Shown here one piece after another: positions 1-7,361 of a stretch of 64,000 nt of DNA. Both the position numbers and the translations under genes were made by a program. The notes under the pieces were generated by a model that worked only from the letters and a program-made list of their open reading frames with translations, was not told the DNA's origin and did no database searches. This DNA comes from DAHUYF01 sp052143095 (lineage in GTDB: Bacteria > Pseudomonadota > Alphaproteobacteria > ATCC43930 > CGMCC-115725): NCBI GenBank assembly GCA_052143095.1, contig JBKQTR010000269.1:1-64000 (forward strand), in the 5' to 3' direction. Every line of letters starts with the position of its first letter. Position 1 is the stretch's first letter.

Positions 1-715
1 TGGGCGTCTTCTGGCGCTTGGCGCCTTCGACCAGACGGATCATGCGGTCGAGGAAGCTCTGGCCGGGATCGACGGTGACCCGGACGCGCAGCTGATCCGA
101 AATCAGCGATGTCCCGGCGGTCACCGACGAGAACATGTCCGTCCCGGGCTCCTTGAGCACGGGCGCCGACTCGCCGGTGATGGCGGATTCATCGACATAG
201 GCCACGCCGTCGACGACCTCGCCGTCGCTCGGAATGGTCTCGCCTTTTTCGACCTGGACCACGTCTCCTTTGCACAAGGAGGTGGCGGGCACCGGCTCGA
301 CTTGCCCCGAGGCCTGGACCCGGTTGGCCTTCAGCTCGATCTTGGCCCTGCGCAGAGAGGCGGCTTTCGCCTTGCCTCGCCCTTCGGCGAGCGCCTCCGC
401 GAAATTTGCGAACCACACAGTCAGCAGGAGAATCGCCGTGACCGCTCCGTTGTAGGCGCTCGACGCGCTGGAGGGACCGAAGAGCGCGGGATCGACGGTG
501 AGCGCCGCCGTCACCAAGGCGCCGAGCCAGACGACGAACATCACGGGGTTGTGGATCTGCACCCTCGGGTCGAACTTCTTCAGCGAGTCCGCGAGTGCGC
601 CAAGCAGCAGCTCCGCCCCGTAGACCGGGGCGACCCGTGCCCTGCCGCCGACTCCGGACACGCCCCGGCGCGGCCATTTCCTGCGCAGCAGGACATCGGG
701 CGGCGACTTCGTCAC
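1..715 (-). CDS. kdpB: K+-transporting P-type ATPase subunit B, 5' part (runs off left edge)
   Basis: This is the catalytic subunit of the high-affinity KdpFABC potassium pump. Only about 238 residues are in the window; the phosphorylation motif DKTGT lies beyond the left edge. Visible are the family-typical stretch around NPVMFVVWLGALVTAA (first membrane span, residues about 55-72), a second span ending in TVWFANFAEALAEGRGKA (about 90-113), and the actuator domain with VDESAITGESAPVLKE (TGES at about 179-182). I chose the GTG at 713-715 because GGAAAG lies 7 bases before it. This gives roughly 30 residues more than the usual start, so a shorter form beginning nearer YGAELLLG is possible. It follows kdpA by 37 bases on the same strand and is surely in its operon. 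Confidence 0.95.
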   Translation of the reverse strand, partial: MTKSPPDVLLRRKWPRRGVSGVGGRARVAPVYGAELLLGALADSLKKFDPRVQIHNPVMFVVWLGALVTAALTVDPALFGPSSASSAYNGAVTAILLLTVWFANFAEALAEGRGKAKAASLRRAKIELKANRVQASGQVEPVPATSLCKGDVVQVEKGETIPSDGEVVDGVAYVDESAITGESAPVLKEPGTDMFSSVTAGTSLISDQLRVRVTVDPGQSFLDRMIRLVEGAKRQKTP

Positions 716-752
716 GTGGCTTTCCGCGACGGGAGCATGGGGGCGCCTGCCG

Positions 753-2483
753 TCAAAAGAGAAGGCCGGTCTTCATCGCGAAGAACTCGGCAATGGGGCC
801 CAGAACGAGGGCGGGAAAGAACGACAATGCGCCGACGATCAGGATGACGGCGAGCCAGAACACGCCGAATTGCAGCGTGTCGGTGCGCAACGTGCCGATC
901 GTCGGCGCAAGCGTCGGCTTGGCGGCGACGGAGCCGGCGACCGCCATCATGAAGATGATGGGAGGATAGCGGCCGACCAGGATCACCACGCCGAGCGCCA
1001 GATTATACCATGGCGTATTGCCGTTGAGCCCGGCGAAGGCGGAGCCGTTGTTGGCTGCCGAGGACGCAAAGGCGTAGAGGACTTCGGAATAGCCGTGCAT
1101 GGCGGCATTGCCGAGGGACGACACACCGTAAGGCGCGATCATCGACCAGGAGGAAGGCGCCAGGATGACCAGCGGATGAATCAGGATCGTGAGAGAAACC
1201 AGGACGATCTCCGCCCGCTCGATCTTCTTGCCGAGGAATTCCGGCGTGCGCCCGACCATGAGGCCGGCGATGAACACCGCGATCAAGCCGAACATCAGCG
1301 CGTTCAGAAAGCCGACGCCTTTGCCGCCGAAGACGCATTGCAGCATCATGCCGATCATGGTCTCCATGCCGCCGACGGGCGTGAAGCTGTCATGCATGGC
1401 GTTGACGCTGCCGGTCGTGAAGGTGGTGGTGATCCCGGCGAACAACCCGCTCCCGGCGATGCCGAAGCGCACCTCCTTGCCTTCCATGTTGCCGCCGGTC
1501 TGAGCGGCGCTCGGCGTCGTTTCAATCCCCGCCGCCGCCAGCAGCGGCGTGCCCGACTGTTCCGGCAGGATGGCCAGGGGCAGGAACATGAGGAGCATCG
1601 CTCCCATCACGCCGTAGAGGATCCAGGCCTGACGGCGCGCGCCGATCATCGCGCCGAAGCACACCACGAGAGCGCTCGGCAGGCTCATCATCAGCAGGAT
1701 AAGCACGAGGTTGGTGAGCGGCGTCGGGTTCTCGTAGGGATGCGCGGCGTTGGTGTTGAAGAATCCGCCGCCATTGGTGCCGATGTGCTTGATCGACTCG
1801 AAAGAGGCGACGGGGCCGAGGATGATCGTCTGTTCGCCCCCTTGAACCAGATGGGCGACGACGCTCGCGTCGAGGGTCTGGGGCGAGCCTTGCCACGCCA
1901 GAAAGAGGGCTGTGACGAAGGACGCGGGCAACAGAACGCGGGTCAGCAGGCGGATCAGATCGCGGTAGAAATTGCCGAGATCGGCGCCGCCGTTCCGCAC
2001 GATGAACGCCCGAATGAACGCCATGGCAACCACGAAGCCGGTGGCGGCCGAGGTGAACATCGGGAAGGTAATGGCCGCCATCTGACTGAAGTTGGAGAGC
2101 GTGGATTCGCCGCCATAGTTTTGCCAATCGGTATTTGTGATGAAGCTGATCGCCGTGTTGAAGGCGAGCATCGGCTCCATGCCGGCAAGGTGGCGCGGAT
2201 TCAGCGGGAGATCGTCCTGGAACACCAAGATCAGATAGATGATCACGGCCATGACCATGTTGGTCGCGAGCATGTGCAGGGTATAGATCTTCCAGTCCAT
2301 CGGCATGCCGGCGGCCTTGCTGCCGATCAGTCGATAGACCAAGGTGTCGAGGGGATCGATCAGCCGGTCGAAGACCGTCTTCTCGTTCATGAAGACCTTG
2401 GCGAGATAGCGGCCGACCGGAACGCTGATCGCCAGCGCCATCAACAACGTCAGAACGATCTGCAGCCAGCTTTGCCAAGCCAT
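753..2483 (-). CDS. kdpA: K+-transporting ATPase potassium-binding subunit A
   Basis: KdpA is the ion-selective membrane subunit of the KdpFABC pump, which scavenges K+ when supply is low. The 576-residue length is normal for the family. The protein has about ten membrane spans, and the selectivity-filter region HIGTNGGGFFNTN followed by AHPYENPT is essentially the family signature. The ATG at 2481-2483 is preceded by GAGGAA at good spacing. It sits 18 bases downstream of kdpF and 37 bases upstream of kdpB, in the classical kdpFAB order. Regulation by KdpDE is usual in other bacteria, but those genes are not in this window; a Fnr-type box upstream of the operon suggests a second input. Confidence 0.98.
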   Translation of the reverse strand: MAWQSWLQIVLTLLMALAISVPVGRYLAKVFMNEKTVFDRLIDPLDTLVYRLIGSKAAGMPMDWKIYTLHMLATNMVMAVIIYLILVFQDDLPLNPRHLAGMEPMLAFNTAISFITNTDWQNYGGESTLSNFSQMAAITFPMFTSAATGFVVAMAFIRAFIVRNGGADLGNFYRDLIRLLTRVLLPASFVTALFLAWQGSPQTLDASVVAHLVQGGEQTIILGPVASFESIKHIGTNGGGFFNTNAAHPYENPTPLTNLVLILLMMSLPSALVVCFGAMIGARRQAWILYGVMGAMLLMFLPLAILPEQSGTPLLAAAGIETTPSAAQTGGNMEGKEVRFGIAGSGLFAGITTTFTTGSVNAMHDSFTPVGGMETMIGMMLQCVFGGKGVGFLNALMFGLIAVFIAGLMVGRTPEFLGKKIERAEIVLVSLTILIHPLVILAPSSWSMIAPYGVSSLGNAAMHGYSEVLYAFASSAANNGSAFAGLNGNTPWYNLALGVVILVGRYPPIIFMMAVAGSVAAKPTLAPTIGTLRTDTLQFGVFWLAVILIVGALSFFPALVLGPIAEFFAMKTGLLF

Positions 2484-2501
2484 CGCGGTTCCTCGGCGAG
2501 A

Positions 2502-2585
2502 TCAGAACTTCTCGGGGTGGATGACCGCGTAGAAGAGATAGATCACCAACGCGGCGACCAGCGTCATCAGGACATAGAGAGCCAT
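2502..2585 (-). CDS. kdpF: Kdp complex small membrane subunit F
   Basis: This 27-residue peptide starts MALYVLMTLV and ends YLFYAVIHPEKF. A single membrane helix followed by HPEKF is the KdpF signature; the peptide stabilises the KdpABC complex. It begins at the ATG at 2583-2585, with AGGAGC nine bases upstream, and lies 18 bases before kdpA. A longer frame open to 2777 reads through non-coding promoter sequence and is rejected. Confidence 0.93.
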   Translation of the reverse strand: MALYVLMTLVAALVIYLFYAVIHPEKF

Positions 2586-2611
2586 GGCTGGTGCTCCTGC
2601 ACGATAGGCGC

Positions 2612-2710
2612 TCACCGCGGGCGAATGATGCCTTCCGAACAGCGAACGAGCGCCGCCAACAGAGCGTAGAACCCGATCAACAGGACGAGCATCAAAAGAA
2701 TGAGAAACAT
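2612..2710 (-). CDS. tiny membrane protein at head of the kdp operon
   Basis: A 32-residue frame starts MFLILLMLVLLIGFYALLAA and ends VRCSEGIIRPR. It is one hydrophobic helix followed by a short polar tail. GAGAGAAAG just before the ATG makes a convincing ribosome site, and the stop lies 26 bases before kdpF, so it is the first gene of the kdp operon. From memory, similar short peptides ending in a helix plus a Cys/Glu-containing tail occur beside kdpF in other bacteria and are usually left unannotated; I cannot confirm that here. A role in Kdp assembly is an inference. Confidence 0.7.
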   Translation of the reverse strand: MFLILLMLVLLIGFYALLAALVRCSEGIIRPR

Positions 2711-2737
2711 GGAATCTTTCTCTCGCCGCATGATCAC

Positions 2738-2743
2738 ATTGAA
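2738..2743 (-). promoter_or_regulatory. candidate -10 element of the kdp operon
   Basis: TTCAAT on the minus strand matches TATAAT in four of six positions. Its centre is 30 bases from the centre of the Fnr-type box at 2764-2777, the spacing expected when such an activator binds at about -41.5. Confidence 0.4.
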
Positions 2744-2763
2744 ACGCGTCGACCGATGACGCG

Positions 2764-2777
2764 TTGACCCAGATCAT
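2764..2777. promoter_or_regulatory. Crp/Fnr-family (FixK/Fnr-type) box upstream of kdp
   Basis: TTGACCCAGATCAT fits TTGA-N6-TCAW, the half-site pair recognised by FixK, FnrL and related oxygen-responsive activators. It lies about 54 bases before the first kdp-operon gene. The next 29 bases on the plus strand are also conserved relative to the box at 7212-7225, including a shared GCGCAT at the same distance. Confidence 0.6.
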
Positions 2778-2962
2778 ATCGGCGCGATGCTTTCGCGCAT
2801 AGAGTTCTCAAAAGTGAAGCGGGCGATATATGCGGTCTTTATACTTTGAGCGCCATTCCATCATCGATCCGTTATGCGATGGCGCCCATGTCAGTGTCGC
2901 CTCTTGCGTTCAATTTCACCGGTTGGTTCGCTGAGCCTGCCGAAGTAACGGTGACATGCCGC

Positions 2963-3433
2963 TCACAGCCAGCGCCGCACCGATCTCTTATACTGCCGAT
3001 ATGCCTCACCATGCAGCGCCTCCAGGTAACGCTCCTCGGGCAGAACAACGCCGAAGTGCACGACTGCCAATGCCGCCGCGAGTGCCGCGAGATAAAGAGG
3101 GCTACCGAGGAAAACGCCGAGGCCGACAAGAATGCCCGCCATGCCGACATAGATGGGATTGCGGCTGAAGCGATAAGGACCGGATTGGACGACGGTAGTG
3201 GCAGGAGAAACGGGTCGCACAGGCGTGCCGGCCCGCTTGAAGGAGCGGACACTCGCACCCATAAGCATGACGGATAGGACAATAATTAGGCCGCCGATAA
3301 GCGAACGCGCCTCGGAAAGCGTATAGCCGCCGATCAAAAAATAATGAGCAACTGCCGCGCCAACGGCGGCCAGACCAAAGACGATTGGCGGCGGCAGCAC
3401 CATTCCCACTTTCTTACGTTCACTGCCGTCCAT
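2963..3433 (-). CDS. isoprenylcysteine carboxyl methyltransferase-like membrane protein
   Basis: The 156-residue protein has about four membrane spans and the C-terminal signature of the ICMT/PEMT/NnrU-like methyltransferase group: GPYRFSRNPIYVGM, then PEERYLEALHGEAYRQYKRSVRRWL. The RNP and E..YL..LHGE..Y motifs are the presumed SAM-binding part. The substrate is unknown; in bacteria these enzymes are assigned to small molecules or lipids rather than prenylated proteins. The ATG at 3431-3433 has AAGGAG six bases upstream, so I prefer it over the earlier ATG at 3437-3439 and over the much longer open frame. It is the last gene of the run UPF0182 - cytochrome c - ccoQ-like - this gene. Confidence 0.85.
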   Translation of the reverse strand: MDGSERKKVGMVLPPPIVFGLAAVGAAVAHYFLIGGYTLSEARSLIGGLIIVLSVMLMGASVRSFKRAGTPVRPVSPATTVVQSGPYRFSRNPIYVGMAGILVGLGVFLGSPLYLAALAAALAVVHFGVVLPEERYLEALHGEAYRQYKRSVRRWL

Positions 3434-3546
3434 CACCATCTCCTTCGTCGGCCCAGGAATGCTCCGCGACAGAGTTCCGACTGTCGAATCGGGACCGCCT
3501 GCCGACGGCTCGCGCCAAACCGTCGGGCGATCGCGGCGCTTGACCC

Positions 3547-3684
3547 TCAATCCTCCCCGTCTTCGAAGGGGATCTTGGCATCCTTCTTGAAGCGCGCTTT
3601 GCGCTTTCGGCCAAACGCCCAGACCACGATGCCGATGAACACGGCAATGAGGATCCATTGATAGATTGCAAGATCCATCGTCAT
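3547..3684 (-). CDS. stand-alone CcoQ/FixQ-like cbb3 oxidase small subunit
   Basis: A 45-residue frame starts MTMDLAIYQWILIAVF and continues through FIGIVVWAFGRKRKARF to an acidic tail PFEDGED. One N-terminal helix, a short basic stretch and an acidic end are the pattern of CcoQ (FixQ), the small subunit that stabilises cbb3-type cytochrome oxidase. GGAG four bases upstream supports the ATG at 3682-3684. No ccoN, ccoO or ccoP is in the window, so it is an orphan copy. It lies between a cytochrome c and a membrane methyltransferase on the same strand. The assignment rests on pattern only, since the protein is very short. Confidence 0.65.
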   Translation of the reverse strand: MTMDLAIYQWILIAVFIGIVVWAFGRKRKARFKKDAKIPFEDGED

Positions 3685-3796
3685 TCACTCCGTCACGCGA
3701 TGCCTGGCGCAGCCGGGGAGGCAACGTCCGTCGTCTCACGCATCGTGTCGTGCATCTTGCCCACTCGCCTTGCGCACCGTGAAGCGGCCAGCATCC

Positions 3797-4165
3797 TTAG
3801 CCGCAGCCGAATTGGTGGTAAAGGTAATCAACGACGTTCTTGATGTCCTGGTCGTCAAGGGCGGGATTGCCGCCCTTGGGCGGCATCGCCTTGGGCGCGG
3901 CACGAGACCTGAACCCATGCTTGATGTGCTGCATCAGTGTCGAGGTCGGGTAGGCGAGTATCCCGGCTCTGAAATCGGGCGCGCCGGCCACCGCGCCCTC
4001 GCCGCTCTCGCCATGGCACGTCACGCAGGTCTGATGGTAGATCCTGCTCCCTGCCTGCCAATCGCCACCGGGCACGCGACATGCGGCCGATGCGCCGGCG
4101 CCACCGGCGAGTGACGCGACAACGGTCAGCACCAGCGGCAATGTCATGGCCCGCTTGCCGAGCAT
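3797..4165 (-). CDS. small class I cytochrome c, exported
   Basis: The 122-residue protein has an N-terminal signal peptide (MLGKRAMTLPLVLTVVASLAGGAGASA) and one haem-binding motif CVTCH near residue 47-51. A methionine in AMPPKGG at about 93-95 is the probable sixth ligand. It matches mono-haem c-type cytochromes that carry electrons in the periplasm. It starts 33 bases after the UPF0182 gene and precedes the ccoQ-like frame, so it may supply electrons to a terminal oxidase encoded elsewhere. The ATG at 4163-4165 follows GAGGAGGGACC. Confidence 0.9.
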   Translation of the reverse strand: MLGKRAMTLPLVLTVVASLAGGAGASAACRVPGGDWQAGSRIYHQTCVTCHGESGEGAVAGAPDFRAGILAYPTSTLMQHIKHGFRSRAAPKAMPPKGGNPALDDQDIKNVVDYLYHQFGCG

Positions 4166-4198
4166 GGTCCCTCCTCCTCGCGTGCCCTGCGTAGGGGG

Positions 4199-6958
4199 CT
4201 AATGACTGCCGGCGTGCTGACCCAACTCCTCAAGGAGCGGTCGCAGCGCGTCCAGTTCCGCGCCGAAGCCACGCCAGTCCCCGGCTTTCAAGCGCTCGAT
4301 CGCTTGATCGTAGTGGCTGAGCGCCTCGCGGGCTCGACCATCCTCGGACCCTGCGGGCGCAGATCGGGCCGACGCCGATGAGGGCGGGTAGGCCGGAACG
4401 GATTCCTTGAAAAGGGCCGCCAGCGCCCCGGCGAGGGTCTCCTCCATCACCACACGGCCGCCAAACGCTGCGATCACCCGCTTGAGCTCCGGCAATTGAC
4501 CGGTCTCCGCGCGCAGATACAAGGGCGACACGTATAAGAGCGAGTTCCCGATCGGTACCACCAGGAGATTGCCGCGGATGACCCTCGAGCCCATCTGGTT
4601 CCAGAGCGAGATCTGCTGCGAGATATCGGTGTTCTGATTGATCAGCGCCTCGATCTGAAACGGCCCGTAGACGAGCTTTTCCTTGGGAAACTCGTAGACG
4701 ACCAGCTCGCCATAGTCGGGCGGGTCGCAGCGGGCGGCCAGCCAGGCGATCATGTTCTCCCGCTGGCTCGGCACCATCGGGAGCATGAGGAAGAATTCGG
4801 CACGCGCTTCCCCGGGCAATCGCATGATGATGTAGTAGGGGTCCATCCTGGCGCCGTCGGCGCCGTCGGCACCGGTCGGCTGACGCGGGAACTGCCAGAG
4901 GTCTTCGCGGTTGTAGAAGACTTCGGGCGCGTCCATGTGATAGGCGCGGTAGGTTTGGGCCTGAATGAGGAAGAGGTCCTCCGGGTAGCGCACGTGCCGT
5001 TGCAGATCCGGCGGCATGGCCGCGAACGGCTTGAACAAGCCGGGGAAGATGCGCCGATAGGTCTCGGCGACGGGGTCGGCGGGATCTGCCAGGTAGAAAT
5101 CCACCGTCCCGTTATAGGCGTCGATGACGATTTTGACGGAATTGCGGATGTAGTTGATCCCGCCGCCGGGAAGAGCCTGCGCGTAGGGGAACCAGCGGCT
5201 CGTGGTATAGGCATCCTGCATCCTGAAGAGCCGCCCCTCACTGATGATCGCGTAGGGGTCGTGATCCAGGCGAAGAAAAGGCGCGATCGTCCGCACCCGC
5301 TCTTGAATATTGCGGCGGAACATGATCCGGCTCTCGTCGGTGATGTAGCGGCTGAGCAGGATGTTCGGATCGTCGAAATACCAGGCGAAGAGCGTCCTCC
5401 GGGCGCTCCCGCCGACAGCGACCCCGTCCGCGCCGTCATAGGCCGCATAGACATTGTCCTTGCCCTTGGGATAGTCGAATTCCGGGGTGCTTCCCTTGAC
5501 GATCACGTAGGTATCGGTCCCTTGCCCGAAATAGAGGCGCGGCTCACGAACGGCAGGGCCGCCGGAGGCCACGGGAGGGATGTCCTGCAGGTAGAAGATC
5601 GGCAGCCCTTCGGGGGATTTGCGGGTGACCGGGGACATGACCACCCCATTGCCGTGAGTGAAGAGCACATGGAGGTTGACCCAGGTCTGGGCGTTGGGCG
5701 GAAGGAGCTCAGGCGCGAGCTCGCGGGCCGACAGCATCACCTGCTGATAGGAGCCGTCGAGCTGGTATCGATCGATGTCGACGTCATGGAACTTGTAGTA
5801 AGTCCGGATCTCCTGCAGTTGAGCATAGGTATCCATCAACGGCCGCCAGTCCCACAGCCGGATGTTGTCGACGGTGGCGCGGTTGTCTTGAAGCGACTGG
5901 AAGGTGAGGTCCTCTTCCGCCGGAAACGGTTTGACCGTGACCTTCCGGAGGTTATAGGCCTCTTGGGTGAGGGCGATGTTCCGCTGGAGGAAGGGTGCCT
6001 CCAACTGCAATTCGTTCGGCTTCACATAGAAGCGTTGGAACAGCGCGGGGAACACCAGCGCCAGAGCGAACGAGCCGCCGAACACCAGCACCGCGGCCGC
6101 CAGAGGCAGCTTGTATGTCCGCCGCCGCAGATTGGCCCATGACAGGAGGGCGGCGGCACAGGCGAGCCCGACCAGCACCCAGAGAATCGGCAGCTCGACA
6201 TGGATGTCCGTGTAGCCCGCCCCCACGACCACCCCGTTGTCGCCGTAGAGGAGGAGGAAGCGGTCGAGCCCATAGGACCAGGCCTTCACCGCGAAGAAGA
6301 GGCCCAACAGGACCGAGCCGTGGGCGGCGGCGGCGGATGACACCCACCGACGCTGGTCGCCGGGCGCGATATCGCCATGCGCCCAGTAGACCGCGCCGGC
6401 CACCAGGGCGCTGAAGACCAGGGTCACCAGCATCCAGTCCTTGAGCGCGACATAGGCGGGAAGCGAGAAGAGATAGAAGCCGATGTCCTTGCCGAAGACG
6501 GGATCGCTCCGGCCGTAGGGCGCTTGATGGATGAACCGGAGCGCCACATCCCAATTGCCGGTCTCGCCAGCGGCGATCAGCATCCCGAGGATGACGGCGG
6601 TCCCTGGAATGAGGAAACGCCAGGGAAGGTGGTGGGGCGGCAGCCCGAACAGCTCGGGCAACGTCTCGGGCAAGGTCCGCACGGTCCGGGGTCCCCGGTC
6701 GAACGCCGCGGGAAGCCAAGGCCCTTGCTGCCGGGCGAACCGGAATGCCAGCGTTCCCGACACCCAGAGGGAGACGGCCGATCCCAGGAAAATCGCGCAG
6801 AACAGCACGGCTTTGGTGCCGAAAATCGTCCAGAACACAGCGCGATATCCGACGGCCGAAAACCAGAGCCAATCGACCAGGACGTCGCTCGCGAGGCCCA
6901 GCGCGATCAGGCAAGCCGCGATGACGACAACCGTGACCGAAATGCCTTTCCAGCTCAT
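4199..6958 (-). CDS. UPF0182 family large membrane protein
   Basis: This 919-residue protein belongs to the UPF0182 family of unknown function. The N-terminal third has about seven membrane spans (for example VTVVVIAACLIALGLASDVLVDWLWF at 9-34). A large extracytoplasmic domain follows, with the conserved stretches NIRLWDWRPL, YRYHDVD-like YYKFHDVDIDRY, VMLSARELA, FTHGNGVVMSPV and LYFGQG. Length and order are typical. AGGTGG lies just before the ATG. It heads a run with cytochrome c, the ccoQ-like gene and a methyltransferase; this neighbourhood suggests a role in respiration or membrane stress but does not define one. Confidence 0.93.
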   Translation of the reverse strand: MSWKGISVTVVVIAACLIALGLASDVLVDWLWFSAVGYRAVFWTIFGTKAVLFCAIFLGSAVSLWVSGTLAFRFARQQGPWLPAAFDRGPRTVRTLPETLPELFGLPPHHLPWRFLIPGTAVILGMLIAAGETGNWDVALRFIHQAPYGRSDPVFGKDIGFYLFSLPAYVALKDWMLVTLVFSALVAGAVYWAHGDIAPGDQRRWVSSAAAAHGSVLLGLFFAVKAWSYGLDRFLLLYGDNGVVVGAGYTDIHVELPILWVLVGLACAAALLSWANLRRRTYKLPLAAAVLVFGGSFALALVFPALFQRFYVKPNELQLEAPFLQRNIALTQEAYNLRKVTVKPFPAEEDLTFQSLQDNRATVDNIRLWDWRPLMDTYAQLQEIRTYYKFHDVDIDRYQLDGSYQQVMLSARELAPELLPPNAQTWVNLHVLFTHGNGVVMSPVTRKSPEGLPIFYLQDIPPVASGGPAVREPRLYFGQGTDTYVIVKGSTPEFDYPKGKDNVYAAYDGADGVAVGGSARRTLFAWYFDDPNILLSRYITDESRIMFRRNIQERVRTIAPFLRLDHDPYAIISEGRLFRMQDAYTTSRWFPYAQALPGGGINYIRNSVKIVIDAYNGTVDFYLADPADPVAETYRRIFPGLFKPFAAMPPDLQRHVRYPEDLFLIQAQTYRAYHMDAPEVFYNREDLWQFPRQPTGADGADGARMDPYYIIMRLPGEARAEFFLMLPMVPSQRENMIAWLAARCDPPDYGELVVYEFPKEKLVYGPFQIEALINQNTDISQQISLWNQMGSRVIRGNLLVVPIGNSLLYVSPLYLRAETGQLPELKRVIAAFGGRVVMEETLAGALAALFKESVPAYPPSSASARSAPAGSEDGRAREALSHYDQAIERLKAGDWRGFGAELDALRPLLEELGQHAGSH

Positions 6959-7361
6959 TTCCCACCTGCGTCCTGCGTTCCCGGTCCTAAGAGCCCGACG
7001 CCGCCATCCTCGCGGTCATCTCGTGCCCCGGTGAGCCCAAGACTGCGTCCTTTCCGACCCGGCTAGAAGAACAAGGCTGGTGGATGCTGCATAGGGCCTT
7101 CACCTCGGCGAACGCCGGGAATGCCGGGAATATTCGCGGCTGCGACGAGAATAGCGTGCCGCTCCTCTTCTCCCTGGTAGATAAACATGGGGCGCGCCGA
7201 GCGGTGAGGCATTGACTTGGATCATGTTAGCGCTTTGCTTTTGCGCATAAAAATTGAACGTCTGTGATCCGACGCCGCCGGTTCTTGCCATCATCGTCCA
7301 TGCCGGGGTCGTTGCTTTCGTCGCGGCCCGCGCCTCTCGCAAAAGGTTGGATTGACCGGCC
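6959..7361. other. divergent intergenic region with Fnr-type promoter
   Basis: No convincing gene is seen in these 403 bases between the UPF0182 gene (minus) and the ABC-2 permease (plus). A 41-codon minus frame at 7063-7188 lacks a ribosome site. The region holds the Fnr-type box at 7212-7225 and a candidate -10 at 7246-7251 reading toward the permease. Confidence 0.6.
7212..7225 (+). promoter_or_regulatory. Crp/Fnr-family (FixK/Fnr-type) box upstream of ABC-2 permease
   Basis: TTGACTTGGATCAT fits TTGA-N6-TCAW. CATAAA at 7246-7251 is centred 30 bases downstream, the class II activator spacing, giving a predicted start near 7259 and a leader of about 100 bases. It matches the box at 2764-2777 over a 43-base block with no gaps (box, GCGC, TGCTTT, GCGCATA at identical distances). 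Confidence 0.6.

Noticed and set aside
2798..2803. Plus-strand -10 like CATAGA downstream of the first Fnr box
   Set aside because: No plus-strand gene follows; transcription toward kdp on the minus strand explains the box better. It may only reflect a shared ancestor of the two promoter blocks.
7063..7188. 41-codon minus-strand frame upstream of the UPF0182 gene
   Set aside because: No ribosome site, no recognisable feature, and it lies in a promoter region.
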